Below, in pieces: positions 16,758 through 25,441 of a stretch of 64,000 bases of DNA (position 1 is its first letter; each line of letters opens with the position of its first letter). A model generated the notes under the pieces. That model had not been told where the DNA came from. It saw only the letters and a list, made by a program, of their open reading frames with translations, and searched no databases. The DNA comes from Oscillospiraceae bacterium (GTDB taxonomy: Bacteria; Bacillota; Clostridia; Oscillospirales; Oscillospiraceae). Made by a program: the position numbers and the translations under genes. Location: the NCBI GenBank assembly GCA_015067845.1, contig SVLT01000001.1:1-64000 (forward strand), in the 5' to 3' direction.

Positions 16758-16796
16758 CCCCTTTCGATAATAGTATGCCCGATTTTGTCGAAAGGG
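16758..16796. repeat. Inverted repeat between divergent genes
   Basis: CCCTTTCGA and TCGAAAGGG form perfect 9-base arms 20 bases apart, in the gap between the YtxH-like gene (minus) and the OMPDC-like gene (plus). One arm is part of the minus-strand ribosome-binding site; the other has no gene directly after it. Confidence 0.4.
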
Positions 16797-16814
16797 AGGA
16801 TGTAAAATTCAGTC

Positions 16815-16843
16815 TTGTAGAGTATAACGGAATGTGCTATAAT
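16815..16843 (+). promoter_or_regulatory. Sigma-A promoter of the OMPDC-like gene
   Basis: TTGTAG (16815-16820), a 17-base spacer and TATAAT (16838-16843) preceded by TGTGC, which makes an extended -10. Confidence 0.8.
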
Positions 16844-16872
16844 GGTAAAAAATGAACTAGGAGGTCATGGCA

Positions 16873-17748
16873 ATGTCTATTGATTTTCTGCATGATAAGA
16901 TCCGGAAAACGAAAAATCCACTGATCGTGGATATGAGCATTACACAGGAGCTCATGCCGCCCCACTTATTGGAAGAAGAGGGGGATTTTGTCAAGGCATA
17001 TCTCCGTTTTTGCCGTGAGCTTTTGGAAGCTCTGGCAGGTGTAGTGCCCGGTGTGCGCTTCTCTTTTGACGCATTCGCGCTGTTGGGTGAGAATGGCTTG
17101 TCTAACCTGAGATCGCTTCTCGGCAGAGCAGGGGAGTTGGGCTTTTATGTTCTGCTGGACGGCCCGCAGATTTTGTCCCCCTGGGCAGCAGACCGCGCCG
17201 CGGCATTGCTGACGGATGAAAGCTATCCCTGTCAGGGCATGCTCATCAGTCCTTATATCGGCAGCGATGCCATTAAGCCCTTTGTGCCGGCTTGCACAAA
17301 GGGAGATCAGGATCTGTTTATTGTGGTGCGTTCTGCAAATAAATCCGCTTCTGAATTGCAGGACTTGCTCACCGGTAAGCGGTTGGTGCAGGGTGCCGCC
17401 GCGGAGCTGGTAAATCGCTTTGGCGAATCCATTTTCACAAAATGCAATTATTCCAGAATTTGTGCGGTTTCCAGCGCCGGTGCGCCGGATAGCCTGCGCA
17501 ACCTCCGGGCACAGTATAAGCATATGTTCATTCTGGTCGACGGTCTGGATTATCCCAGCGGAAATATGAAAAACGCCAGCTTTGCCTTTGACCGATACGG
17601 GTATGGTGCGGCGATTTCCGCCGGTCCTACCGTTACCGCGGCATGGAAAGACGCTGAAAATGCAACAAGCGAGGCGTACATTGAGCACGCCCTTCTGGCG
17701 GCAGAGCGAGTTAAGAAAAACCTGCAAAGATACGTTACCATTCTTTGA
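16873..17748 (+). CDS. OMP-decarboxylase-fold protein lacking catalytic residues (probable pseudoenzyme)
   Basis: The 291-residue protein matches type 2 orotidine-5'-phosphate decarboxylase along its length: MSIDFLHDKIRKTKNPL at the start, ISPYIGSDAIKPF near residue 119, SELQDLLTGK, and AAELVNRFGE. The active-site positions are gone, however. The family's GLDP is VDMSI, the DxKRGD motif is DGPQIL (from D96), and the phosphate-binding SSRG near the end is SAGP. It is therefore unlikely to decarboxylate OMP. The ATG at 16873 was chosen because AGGAGG lies 8 bases upstream and relatives start MSID. It is a single gene with its own promoter, not beside other pyr genes. Its real role is unknown. 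Confidence 0.75.
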   Translation: MSIDFLHDKIRKTKNPLIVDMSITQELMPPHLLEEEGDFVKAYLRFCRELLEALAGVVPGVRFSFDAFALLGENGLSNLRSLLGRAGELGFYVLLDGPQILSPWAADRAAALLTDESYPCQGMLISPYIGSDAIKPFVPACTKGDQDLFIVVRSANKSASELQDLLTGKRLVQGAAAELVNRFGESIFTKCNYSRICAVSSAGAPDSLRNLRAQYKHMFILVDGLDYPSGNMKNASFAFDRYGYGAAISAGPTVTAAWKDAENATSEAYIEHALLAAERVKKNLQRYVTIL

Positions 17749-17775
17749 TATGTAGGCCAGGCGATTGCCTGACCG

Positions 17776-18030
17776 TTAGGGGTGTCTGCCAACCTTGCCG
17801 TTGTTGTTGCCGGCATCACCGTTGCCGTCGATGGTACCATCGTTGGTGGGTGCTGTGGAATGGGTGCTGGGCGCGGTGCTGGGTTTGGTTGTTGCGACTG
17901 TGGGTGTGGTAGTAGACTGTGTGGAAGCGGTCGTGTCAGGCATAGTCTCAGTGGAGCTGTTGCCACGGCAAGCGGTCATCAAGCCCAGGCAGAGCACAAA
18001 ACACATCGCAATGATTGTAAACTTTTTCAT
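17776..18030 (-). CDS. Small Ser/Thr-rich lipoprotein
   Basis: The 84-residue product has a lipoprotein signal (MKKFTIIAMCFVLCLGLMTAC) with lipobox LMTAC and lipidated C21. After that it is almost all low-complexity Ser/Thr/Pro/Ala, then an Asp/Asn/Gly tail (DGNGDAGNNNGK). No folded domain is visible. An AGGAGG site precedes the ATG. It could be a membrane-tethered spacer or the remnant of a longer lipoprotein that lost its C-terminal domain. It converges on the OMPDC-like gene; a small hairpin without a U-tract lies between them. Confidence 0.65.
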   Translation of the reverse strand: MKKFTIIAMCFVLCLGLMTACRGNSSTETMPDTTASTQSTTTPTVATTKPSTAPSTHSTAPTNDGTIDGNGDAGNNNGKVGRHP

Positions 18031-18132
18031 GGATTTACCTCCTGTTATTCAGATTACAGGCTTAGTATTGCCGTTGAAATTCAAATTAGACAGGAAAAAA
18101 CCACCATTTTTCATGAAATTTTGAAATTACCA

Positions 18133-18160
18133 TTGCTATTTTTCAAAATTGCGATATAAT
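18133..18160 (+). promoter_or_regulatory. Promoter of the polyferredoxin gene
   Basis: TTGCTA (18133-18138), a 16-base spacer and TATAAT (18155-18160), about 38 bases before the start codon. Confidence 0.65.
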
Positions 18161-18198
18161 AAGGAAGATAAAGATTACATAAAGGAGAATCCTCAGTT

Positions 18199-18585
18199 AT
18201 GAAGAAGCTCACCGTTAAAAAAGGTTCCGAATGTATGGCATGTCTGGAGTGCGTCCGCGCTTGCTCCAATGCTTTCTACAAGGAGTTCCATCCGGATTAT
18301 TCCTGCATCCAGATCGTTGCGAAGGGTTCCGGCGCAAAGCCCATGACCTGCATCCAGTGTGGCAAATGCGAAAAGGCTTGCGAGCATGGCGCGATCACCC
18401 AGAATCCCAAGACCGGCGTGTACATGATCAACAAGAAGCTGTGCGTTTCCTGCGGCAAGTGCGTGGAAGCTTGCCCCATGAAGGTCATGGTTTTGAAAGA
18501 GGGCAGTACTGCCAGTAAGTGCATTGCCTGCGGCATCTGTGCCAAGGTTTGCCCCATGGAGATCCTGGAGATCGTAGAAAAGTAA
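18199..18585 (+). CDS. Polyferredoxin-like 4Fe-4S protein
   Basis: This 128-residue soluble protein carries four CxxCxxCxxxC motifs: CMACLECVRAC (from 13), CIQCGKCEKAC (about 51), CVSCGKCVEACP (about 82) and CIACGICAKVCP (about 109). It should hold up to four [4Fe-4S] clusters and pass electrons between unidentified partners. An AAGGAG site precedes the ATG. It is monocistronic, between its own promoter and a strong terminator, so the partners cannot be inferred from neighbours. Confidence 0.9.
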   Translation: MKKLTVKKGSECMACLECVRACSNAFYKEFHPDYSCIQIVAKGSGAKPMTCIQCGKCEKACEHGAITQNPKTGVYMINKKLCVSCGKCVEACPMKVMVLKEGSTASKCIACGICAKVCPMEILEIVEK

Positions 18586-18594
18586 TGGAATATG

Positions 18595-18626
18595 GCGGAC
18601 GGCTTCGGCCGTCCGCTTTTCTTTTT
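18595..18626 (+). terminator. Terminator of the polyferredoxin gene
   Basis: GCGGACGGC, a TTCG tetraloop and GCCGTCCGC, then TTTTCTTTTT. Confidence 0.93.
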
Positions 18627-18627
18627 A

Positions 18628-18656
18628 TTGACACTTTTCGGCTAATATGTTAGAAT
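18628..18656 (+). promoter_or_regulatory. Distal sigma-A promoter of the murB operon
   Basis: TTGACA (18628-18633), a 17-base spacer and TAGAAT (18651-18656): near-consensus, directly after the preceding terminator. Confidence 0.8.
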
Positions 18657-18710
18657 AGGAACAGATGTTCGAAAATAAGAAAATGGTTACAAAAAATCGC
18701 CCTAAAATGA

Positions 18711-18739
18711 TTGCAAAAATGGCGGTACTATGGTATACT
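18711..18739 (+). promoter_or_regulatory. Proximal sigma-A promoter of the murB operon
   Basis: TTGCAA (18711-18716), a 17-base spacer and TATACT (18734-18739) with an upstream TGG. It is about 28 bases from the murB ATG and in tandem with the distal promoter. Confidence 0.75.
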
Positions 18740-18767
18740 GATATCAATCATACACCCGGAGGCGTTT

Positions 18768-19679
18768 ATGACTGAATTAACCCTTTTTCAGGAGAATATC
18801 CGTACTTTTTTGCCGGAAATCGACCTGCGATTTTATGAGCCCATGGCAAAGCATACCTCGTTTCACATTGGCGGCGGGGCGGAGGTCATGGCATTTCCGA
18901 AAAATCCGGAAGAACTTGCCAAAATCCTTCGTGTTTGTAAGGAACTGAATACTGTTCCGGTCATTTTGGGCGCGGGTACAAATGTGCTTGCACCGGATGA
19001 GGGCATACCCGGAATGGTGATCTGCCTGAAAGATTGTCTTGGTGGCATGGAGCGATTGGATGACACCCATATCCGTGTCGCGGCCGGCGTTACCATGACC
19101 CGGGCGGCACTGTTTGCCGCTGATCTGGGTCTTTCCGGACTGGAATTTGCCCATGGCATCCCCGGAACGGTGGGCGGCGGTGTTTATATGAACGCAGGCG
19201 CTTACGGCGGCGAGATCAGCCAGGTCTGTGTCAGCGTGGATGTGATGGATCAGCAGGGAAACCTGTCCACATACAGCGCGGAGCAGATGGAATTTTCCTA
19301 CCGCCACAGCATTTTGGAGGAGAATGGCAGTGTTGCAGTGAGCTCGGTCTTTGCGCTGGTGCCGAAAGCAGAAGCAGAAATTCGTGCCAAGATGAAGGAA
19401 CTGATGGGGAAGCGGTCGGCATCACAGCCTTTGGATCTGCCCTCCGCAGGCTCTGCATTTAAGCGCCCTGTGGGCGGTTATGCCGGCGCTCTGATCGAAC
19501 AAGCTGGCTTGAAGGGCTATCAAATCGGCGGCGCGGCCATCTCCACCAAGCATGCCGGTTTTGCGGTAAATGTGGATAATGCAACGGCTGACGATGTGAA
19601 GACTCTTCTACAAAGCGTTTCGGATATCGTTTTTGAAAAATCCGGGATCCGTCTGGAACCGGAAGTTCGTATTTGGTAA
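18768..19679 (+). CDS. murB: UDP-N-acetylenolpyruvoylglucosamine reductase
   Basis: The 303-residue flavoenzyme has the FAD-binding segments HTSFHIGGGAEVMAFP (about 29-44), VILGAGTNVL and GIPGTVGGGVYMNAGAYGGE. The active-site region LPSAGSAFKRP (near 222) and the C-terminal EPEVRIW are also present. It reduces UDP-GlcNAc-enolpyruvate to UDP-MurNAc in the cytoplasm. The ATG at 18768 follows GGAGG by 6-7 bases. It is the first gene of a run with whiA and dnaE; the rapZ and yvcK genes that often sit between murB and whiA in Firmicutes are missing. Confidence 0.97.
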   Translation: MTELTLFQENIRTFLPEIDLRFYEPMAKHTSFHIGGGAEVMAFPKNPEELAKILRVCKELNTVPVILGAGTNVLAPDEGIPGMVICLKDCLGGMERLDDTHIRVAAGVTMTRAALFAADLGLSGLEFAHGIPGTVGGGVYMNAGAYGGEISQVCVSVDVMDQQGNLSTYSAEQMEFSYRHSILEENGSVAVSSVFALVPKAEAEIRAKMKELMGKRSASQPLDLPSAGSAFKRPVGGYAGALIEQAGLKGYQIGGAAISTKHAGFAVNVDNATADDVKTLLQSVSDIVFEKSGIRLEPEVRIW

Positions 19680-19694
19680 GAAAGGAGGGTAGCC

Positions 19695-20609
19695 ATGGCT
19701 ATCTCGTTTTCCAGCGCCGCAAAGGCAGAGATCTGCCGGGCGCTACCCCAGAAAAGATGCTGTGCGTTGGCGCAGTGCTTCGGAATTTTGCTGTTCTGTA
19801 ACAGCTTTGGCGCAAGCGGCATTCGCATCATAACGGAAAGCCGTGAACTTGCCCAGAATCTGCCCAAATTGTTCAAAAAAGCCTTTGGAATTTCCTTTGA
19901 TGTTCTGCCGGAACAGGATGCGCCGGGAAAATTGGTGTTTCTGATCACAGAGGAAGAAAAGCTGTCCGCTATCATGCATTCCTATGGCTTTGATGCCCGG
20001 GATACCCTTGCTCTCCATGTCAATCTCCCCATCGTGGAAGAGGATTGCTGCAAAAACGCTTTTTTGAAGGGCGCGTTTCTTGCCGGCGGCAGTGTGACCG
20101 ACCCAATCAAAGGCTATCACATGGAGATCACAACTACCCACAAAAACGTGGCAGGGGAGACGGAAGCGCTGATCCGGGAAACCCTGGAATTCTCCCCCAA
20201 AAACGCCCAGCGGGGCGGTGGTCAGGTTCTGTACATAAAGCAAAGTGAACTCATTTCTGATTTTTTGACCTATCTGGGCGCGCCTGTGGCCGCCATGGGC
20301 ATTATGGAAGCCCGACTGGAAAAGGAACTGAACAATAAGGTAAACCGTCGCTGTAATTGCGACGATGCCAATACATCCAAAGTGGTGGAAGCCGCCCAAG
20401 AGCAGCTGAGCGCCATCCGCGTTTTGCGTGACCGCGGTGTGGTGAACAAGCTGCCCATGAAGCTGCAGCAAGCCATTGAAGCTCGGGAGCAAAACCCTGA
20501 GGCATCTCTGACAGAACTGGCAGCCATGATGATCCCGGCCATTACCAAGCCGGCCATGAATCACAGACTGAAAAAGATCGTAGAACTGGCAAAGGAGGCA
20601 AGTATATGA
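19695..20609 (+). CDS. whiA: WhiA family DNA-binding protein
   Basis: This 304-residue protein has a degenerate LAGLIDADG-type N-terminal domain (KNAFLKGAFLAGGSVTDP, about 122-139). The C-terminal helix-turn-helix has NRRCNCDDANTSKVVEAA (about 218-235) and a SLTELAAMM... KPAMNHRLKKI end. WhiA controls sporulation and division genes in actinomycetes and affects division and chromosome segregation in Firmicutes. An AAGGAGG site precedes the ATG. Its stop overlaps the dnaE start by 4 bases (ATGA). Confidence 0.95.
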   Translation: MAISFSSAAKAEICRALPQKRCCALAQCFGILLFCNSFGASGIRIITESRELAQNLPKLFKKAFGISFDVLPEQDAPGKLVFLITEEEKLSAIMHSYGFDARDTLALHVNLPIVEEDCCKNAFLKGAFLAGGSVTDPIKGYHMEITTTHKNVAGETEALIRETLEFSPKNAQRGGGQVLYIKQSELISDFLTYLGAPVAAMGIMEARLEKELNNKVNRRCNCDDANTSKVVEAAQEQLSAIRVLRDRGVVNKLPMKLQQAIEAREQNPEASLTELAAMMIPAITKPAMNHRLKKIVELAKEASI

Positions 20610-23600
20610 GTTTTGTGCATTTACATGTTCATACAGAATACAGCCTCCTGGACGGTGCGTGCCGCATTGACCGGATGATGGAACGGGTGAAAGAGCTGGG
20701 CCAGACTGCCATCGCCATCACCGACCACGGCGTTATGTACGGCTGTATCGACTTCTACAAGGCCGCCAAGGCCGCCGGGATCAAACCAATCATTGGCTGT
20801 GAGGTCTATGTGACCCGTCGCCGGATGGAAGACCGGGTACACGGCATTGACAACGATCCGTACCATTTGGTCCTTTTGTGCGAGAACCGCAAGGGCTACG
20901 AGAACCTGTGCAAACTGGTTTCTGAGGCCTTCACCCACGGCTTTTACGGCAAACCCCGTGTGGATATTGAACTGCTGTCCCGGTATCACGAGGGACTGGT
21001 GGCCACATCCGCCTGCCTTGCCGGTGGTGTCGCCCAGTTCCTGCTGGAAGATGATTACCAGTCCGCAAAGGATTATGCCCTGAAGATGGCGGACATTTTC
21101 GGCCCGGAGCATTTTTATCTGGAATTGCAGGATCACGGTATCGAGGAACAGATTGCGGTCAATCAGGGCGTTTTGCGCCTTGCCCGGGAGACTGGTCTGC
21201 CCACGGTGATCACCAACGATGCCCACTACCTGCGCAAGGAAGATGCATCCATGCAGGATGTGCTTTTGTGCATCCAGACGGGCAAAACTGTGGACGATAC
21301 CAACCGCATGAAATTCCAGACCGAGGAATTTTATCTGAAAAGCGAGGACGAGCTTCGTCAGCTGTTCCCCAACTGCGAGGAAGCCTTTGAAAATACCGTG
21401 AAAATTGCCGAAATGTGCAATTTGGAGTTTACATTCCACGAGTATCACTTGCCCTCGTTCCCCGTACCCGATGGCATGACCAATGAGGAGTACTTCCGTC
21501 AGCTTTGCTACGATGGCTTTGCGGAGAGATACCAAAATCCTCCTCAGGAGTATGTGGAGCGACTGGAATATGAGATCGGCGTGATCAGCAAGATGGGATA
21601 TGTGAACTATTATCTCATCGTCTGGGACTTTATCCGTTACGCTAAGGAGCAGGGGATCCCCGTTGGTCCGGGGCGTGGCTCCGGCGCGGCATCCATCGTA
21701 GCTTACTGTCTGCACATCACGGAAGTGGATCCCATGCAGTATGCGCTGATCTTCGAGCGATTTTTGAACCCGGAACGGGTCAGTATGCCCGACTTCGATA
21801 CGGACTTCTGCCAGGAACGCCGACCGGAGGTTATTGACTATGTTATGCGCAAGTACGGCGCCGACCATGTGGCGCAGATAGCCACCTTCGGCACCATGGC
21901 CGCCCGGGGTGCGATCCGTGACGTTGGCCGCGCGCTGAATTTCACCTACGCAGAGACGGATGTGGTGGCGAAACTCGTCCCCACCACCTTGCACATCACT
22001 TTAAAAGAAGCTCTGGAAGTCAGCCCCAAGCTGAAAGAGATGTACGACGGTGACGAGCGTGTAAAGCTTTTGATCGACACGGCTATGAGTCTGGAAGGCA
22101 TGCCTCGGAACACCTCCACCCATGCCGCCGGTGTTGTGATCACCGCTGACCCGGTGGACACCTATGTACCCCTGTCCCGTAACGACGATACCATCGTCAC
22201 CCAGTACACCATGACTACCATTGAAGAACTGGGCCTTTTGAAGATGGACTTCCTGGGTCTGCGAAATTTGACGGTTATTGAGGATGCACAGAAGGAAATT
22301 CAAAAGATCGACCCCTCTTTTGACATCAGTAAAGTGCCGGATAACGACCCGGCAACCTTTGCCATGCTTGCAGAGGGTAAGACTCAGGGCGTTTTCCAGC
22401 TGGAATCTGCCGGAATTACCGGTGTTTGCGTGAATATGCGGCCCACTTCCATTGAAGATCTCACCGCTATCGTTGCCCTTTACCGTCCCGGCCCCATGGA
22501 TTCCATTCCCACCTTTATTGCCAACAAGTTGGATCATCGCAAGATACGCTATAAAACGCCCCTTTTGGAACCGATTTTGAAGGTCACCTACGGTTGTATC
22601 GTCTACCAGGAACAGGTTATTGCCATTTTCCAGGCTCTGGGTGGCTACACCATGGGCCAGGCGGACAATATCCGCCGCGCAATTTCCAAAAAAAAGATGA
22701 AGGTCATCGAGGAAGAACGAAAAGTGTTCGTTTACGGTGACAAGGCACAGGGCATTTCCGGCGCGGTTGCCAAGGGCGTATCCGAGGCGGCGGCGCAGTC
22801 CATCTACGACGAGATCGTTGCCTTTGCAAACTATGCTTTCAACAAGGCGCACGCGGTTTGCTATGCAGTCGTTTCCTATCAGACAGCATATTTGAAGTGC
22901 CATTATCCCCATCAGTACATGGCGGCGCTGATGACCTCCGTGCTGGATTCTGCAACCAAGATCTCCGGCTATATCGCGGAGTGTAAGGAGATGGGAATTG
23001 CGGTTCTGCCCCCGGACATCAACCATTCCGATGACCATTTCACCGTGGAGGGGGATGCCATCCGCTTTGGCTTGGGCGCAGTTAAGAATGTTGGCCGCGC
23101 GCTGATCCGCACTATTGCCGCAAAGCGCAACGCTGACGGCCCGTTCCGCAGTATGGAAGAATTCCTCCAGCGGATGGATGAGGGCGAGCTGAACAAGCGC
23201 GCCGTGGAAAACTTCATCAAATGCGGTGCTCTGGACTGCTTCGGACATCATCGAAGTGAGCTGCTGGCTGTTTATGACGGCATGATGGACAGCGTTGCAT
23301 CCTCCCGTAAGAAAAATCTGGATGGGCAGATGGGTCTGTTCGGCATGCTGGACGCGGAGGACAAGGCTGCGGCCATTCCTATTCCCAGTCTGCCGGAGCT
23401 GAGCAAAGCAGATATGATGATGATGGAGAAGGAGACCACCGGTATCTATATCTCCGGTCATCCCATGGATGATTACCGCAGTCTTTTGAAGAACACCCAT
23501 GTTGTTCCTATTGGTCTGCTGATGGAAGAAGAGAATCCTTATAAGGACGATTCCATTGTCAGCGTCGCCGGCATCGTGCAGGCAATCAAAATGAAGACCA

Positions 23601-24058
23601 CACGAAACAATTCCATGATGGCTTATGTGACGGTTGAAGATGATACCGCATCCATCGAAATGTTGGCGTTTTCCAATGTTTTAAGCCAATATGGCGGTTA
23701 TTTGCGGGAAAATAGTGCAGTCGTCATCACCGGACGGCTCTCCATCCGGGACGAAAAAGAGCCTCAGATCGTGATCAACCGGGCGAGACCGATTTCCGAC
23801 TACGCCAATGAAGTACCTGCCCAGCCGGAAGAGCCGGTGGTACAACAGGGGAGCAAGCTCTATTTGCAGTTGACTGGTGAAAATGACCCTCGCTACGGCA
23901 AGGTGAAAGCTATCATCAACATGTTCCCCGGTGAGGATCCGGTTGTCTTGTTCTTTGCGGATACCCGTGCCCGGCGCGGAACCCAGGCGACATTGGACAG
24001 TAGAATGATCGACGAGCTGAAAAATGTGCTTGGAAACGAGAATGTTGTGCTGAAATAA
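20606..24058 (+). CDS. dnaE: DNA polymerase III subunit alpha (DnaE)
   Basis: The 1150-residue polymerase starts with a PHP domain (FVHLHVHTEYSLLDG, ITDHG). The polymerase core has catalytic aspartates D396 and D398 in PDFDTDF and D548 in KMDFLGL, then a helix-hairpin-helix region. A C-terminal OB fold (VSVAGIVQAIKMKTTR, about 985-1065) completes it. It is DnaE-type, without the exonuclease domain of PolC. In Firmicutes DnaE extends primers on the lagging strand together with PolC. It is coupled to whiA and ends 54 bases before the next promoter-led gene. Confidence 0.97.
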   Translation: MSFVHLHVHTEYSLLDGACRIDRMMERVKELGQTAIAITDHGVMYGCIDFYKAAKAAGIKPIIGCEVYVTRRRMEDRVHGIDNDPYHLVLLCENRKGYENLCKLVSEAFTHGFYGKPRVDIELLSRYHEGLVATSACLAGGVAQFLLEDDYQSAKDYALKMADIFGPEHFYLELQDHGIEEQIAVNQGVLRLARETGLPTVITNDAHYLRKEDASMQDVLLCIQTGKTVDDTNRMKFQTEEFYLKSEDELRQLFPNCEEAFENTVKIAEMCNLEFTFHEYHLPSFPVPDGMTNEEYFRQLCYDGFAERYQNPPQEYVERLEYEIGVISKMGYVNYYLIVWDFIRYAKEQGIPVGPGRGSGAASIVAYCLHITEVDPMQYALIFERFLNPERVSMPDFDTDFCQERRPEVIDYVMRKYGADHVAQIATFGTMAARGAIRDVGRALNFTYAETDVVAKLVPTTLHITLKEALEVSPKLKEMYDGDERVKLLIDTAMSLEGMPRNTSTHAAGVVITADPVDTYVPLSRNDDTIVTQYTMTTIEELGLLKMDFLGLRNLTVIEDAQKEIQKIDPSFDISKVPDNDPATFAMLAEGKTQGVFQLESAGITGVCVNMRPTSIEDLTAIVALYRPGPMDSIPTFIANKLDHRKIRYKTPLLEPILKVTYGCIVYQEQVIAIFQALGGYTMGQADNIRRAISKKKMKVIEEERKVFVYGDKAQGISGAVAKGVSEAAAQSIYDEIVAFANYAFNKAHAVCYAVVSYQTAYLKCHYPHQYMAALMTSVLDSATKISGYIAECKEMGIAVLPPDINHSDDHFTVEGDAIRFGLGAVKNVGRALIRTIAAKRNADGPFRSMEEFLQRMDEGELNKRAVENFIKCGALDCFGHHRSELLAVYDGMMDSVASSRKKNLDGQMGLFGMLDAEDKAAAIPIPSLPELSKADMMMMEKETTGIYISGHPMDDYRSLLKNTHVVPIGLLMEEENPYKDDSIVSVAGIVQAIKMKTTRNNSMMAYVTVEDDTASIEMLAFSNVLSQYGGYLRENSAVVITGRLSIRDEKEPQIVINRARPISDYANEVPAQPEEPVVQQGSKLYLQLTGENDPRYGKVKAIINMFPGEDPVVLFFADTRARRGTQATLDSRMIDELKNVLGNENVVLK

Positions 24059-24079
24059 CTTCTCTTTTAGGGAAAAGTA

Positions 24080-24088
24080 TGCTATAAT
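24080..24088 (+). promoter_or_regulatory. Extended -10 promoter of the lipoprotein/two-component operon
   Basis: TATGCTATAAT, with TATAAT at 24083-24088; the -35 is weak. The GTG start is 25 bases downstream. Confidence 0.6.
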
Positions 24089-24112
24089 ATCAGTTCGAAA
24101 GGAGATGGTACT

Positions 24113-25429
24113 GTGAACCGGAAAAGAATATTGATTGTCCTGCTGGCCGCAGTTGCTATCTTCATGGCTGGATGCAGTATGCGCACCATTGACGAGATGT
24201 ATTGCCTGCCTAAGCGTTCCGAGGGATATTTGAATCTGCAATCCGCTATGGACGGCGCCATGTCCGGTCTTAATTACCATGCGCCGATTTCCGGCGATTA
24301 CCAGCAGCCGGTACAATTGGCGGATCTGGACGGTGACGGAAAGGCAGAATGTCTGGTCTTTGCTAAGGGAAGCGGCGAGAAACCGTTGAAGATCCTGATC
24401 TTTAAGCAAATTGAGGACGAATATGTCCTTGTGGACACTTTGGAAAATAACGGAACTGCATTTGATCAGGTACAATATGTCCGTTTCAGCGGCAGACAGG
24501 GCTACGACCTTGTTATCGGACGCCAGATCAGCGAACAGGTCGTGCGGGCAGTATCTGTTTACTCCATGGCAGAGGGGAAAATGTCTCAGCTGCTGACTAC
24601 CCAGTATTCCCAGTTCCTCTGTACCGATCTGAATACCGACGGCATGACGGAATTGATGATCTTGCGCTCCGGTGAGGATATATCGGTAAGCGGCATCGCA
24701 GAGCTGTACAGCATGCGTGACGGCGTTGTGGAACGGTCCCAGGAAGTGCCCATGTCTGAACCGGTGGACCGGGTCAAGAAGATTATTTCCAGCAAGCTCA
24801 ATGACGGCCCTGCTGCTGTGTATGTTGCCAGTGATGTGAATAACTCCGCAATTATTACGGATGTATTTGCCATCCTTGACGGGGTATTTACCAATGTCAG
24901 TATGTCCAGCGATTCCGGCACCAGCGTGCAGACACTACGCAATTACTTCATCTACGGCGACGATCTGGATCAGGACGGTGTGCTGGAACTGCCGGATCTG
25001 ATCCCTATGGCGAGCGTAGATGATACAAGCAGCAATGAGCAGTACCTGATCCGCTGGTATTCCATGAATTCCGACGGGTCAACGGTGGATAAGCTGCATA
25101 CCTACCATAGCTTCACAGGTGGTTGGTATTTGGAATTGCCACAAAAGATCGCGAATTCAGTCAGTATTACACAGTTTGGAAACAGCTACGAGTTCTTTGT
25201 GACGGATTCTGACGGTGTTGTATCCAAATTGATGACGATCTATGTGTTCACAGGACAGGAACGGGAAGAGCAGGCGGTTGCAGACAACCGGTTTGCCCTT
25301 TACCGCACGGAATCCACAGTTTTTGCCGCCCATTTGGAGGTTGCCTCTGCGGCCTACAATATGACCCACGAAACATTGATCAACGCGTTTCACCTGATCA
25401 CACAAAATGCCGGCAACACAGAAATATAA
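24113..25429 (+). CDS. Lipoprotein with Asp-rich (FG-GAP/VCBS-like) repeats, linked to a two-component system
   Basis: The 438-residue product has a lipoprotein signal (lipobox MAGC, C21). At least three calcium-loop-like repeats follow: DLDGDGKAECLVF (about 65-77), DLNTDGMTELMIL (about 173-185) and DLDQDGVLELPDL (about 285-297). These loops resemble FG-GAP/VCBS or EF-hand-like blades of a beta-propeller. It is therefore probably an extracytoplasmic, calcium-dependent binding protein. The start is GTG after AAGGAG; the ATG at 24105 runs into a stop after three codons. It is the first gene of an operon with a response regulator (12-base gap) and histidine kinase, so it may feed or report the signal that the kinase detects. 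Confidence 0.78.
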   Translation: MNRKRILIVLLAAVAIFMAGCSMRTIDEMYCLPKRSEGYLNLQSAMDGAMSGLNYHAPISGDYQQPVQLADLDGDGKAECLVFAKGSGEKPLKILIFKQIEDEYVLVDTLENNGTAFDQVQYVRFSGRQGYDLVIGRQISEQVVRAVSVYSMAEGKMSQLLTTQYSQFLCTDLNTDGMTELMILRSGEDISVSGIAELYSMRDGVVERSQEVPMSEPVDRVKKIISSKLNDGPAAVYVASDVNNSAIITDVFAILDGVFTNVSMSSDSGTSVQTLRNYFIYGDDLDQDGVLELPDLIPMASVDDTSSNEQYLIRWYSMNSDGSTVDKLHTYHSFTGGWYLELPQKIANSVSITQFGNSYEFFVTDSDGVVSKLMTIYVFTGQEREEQAVADNRFALYRTESTVFAAHLEVASAAYNMTHETLINAFHLITQNAGNTEI

Positions 25430-25441
25430 AGGAGCGCCACG

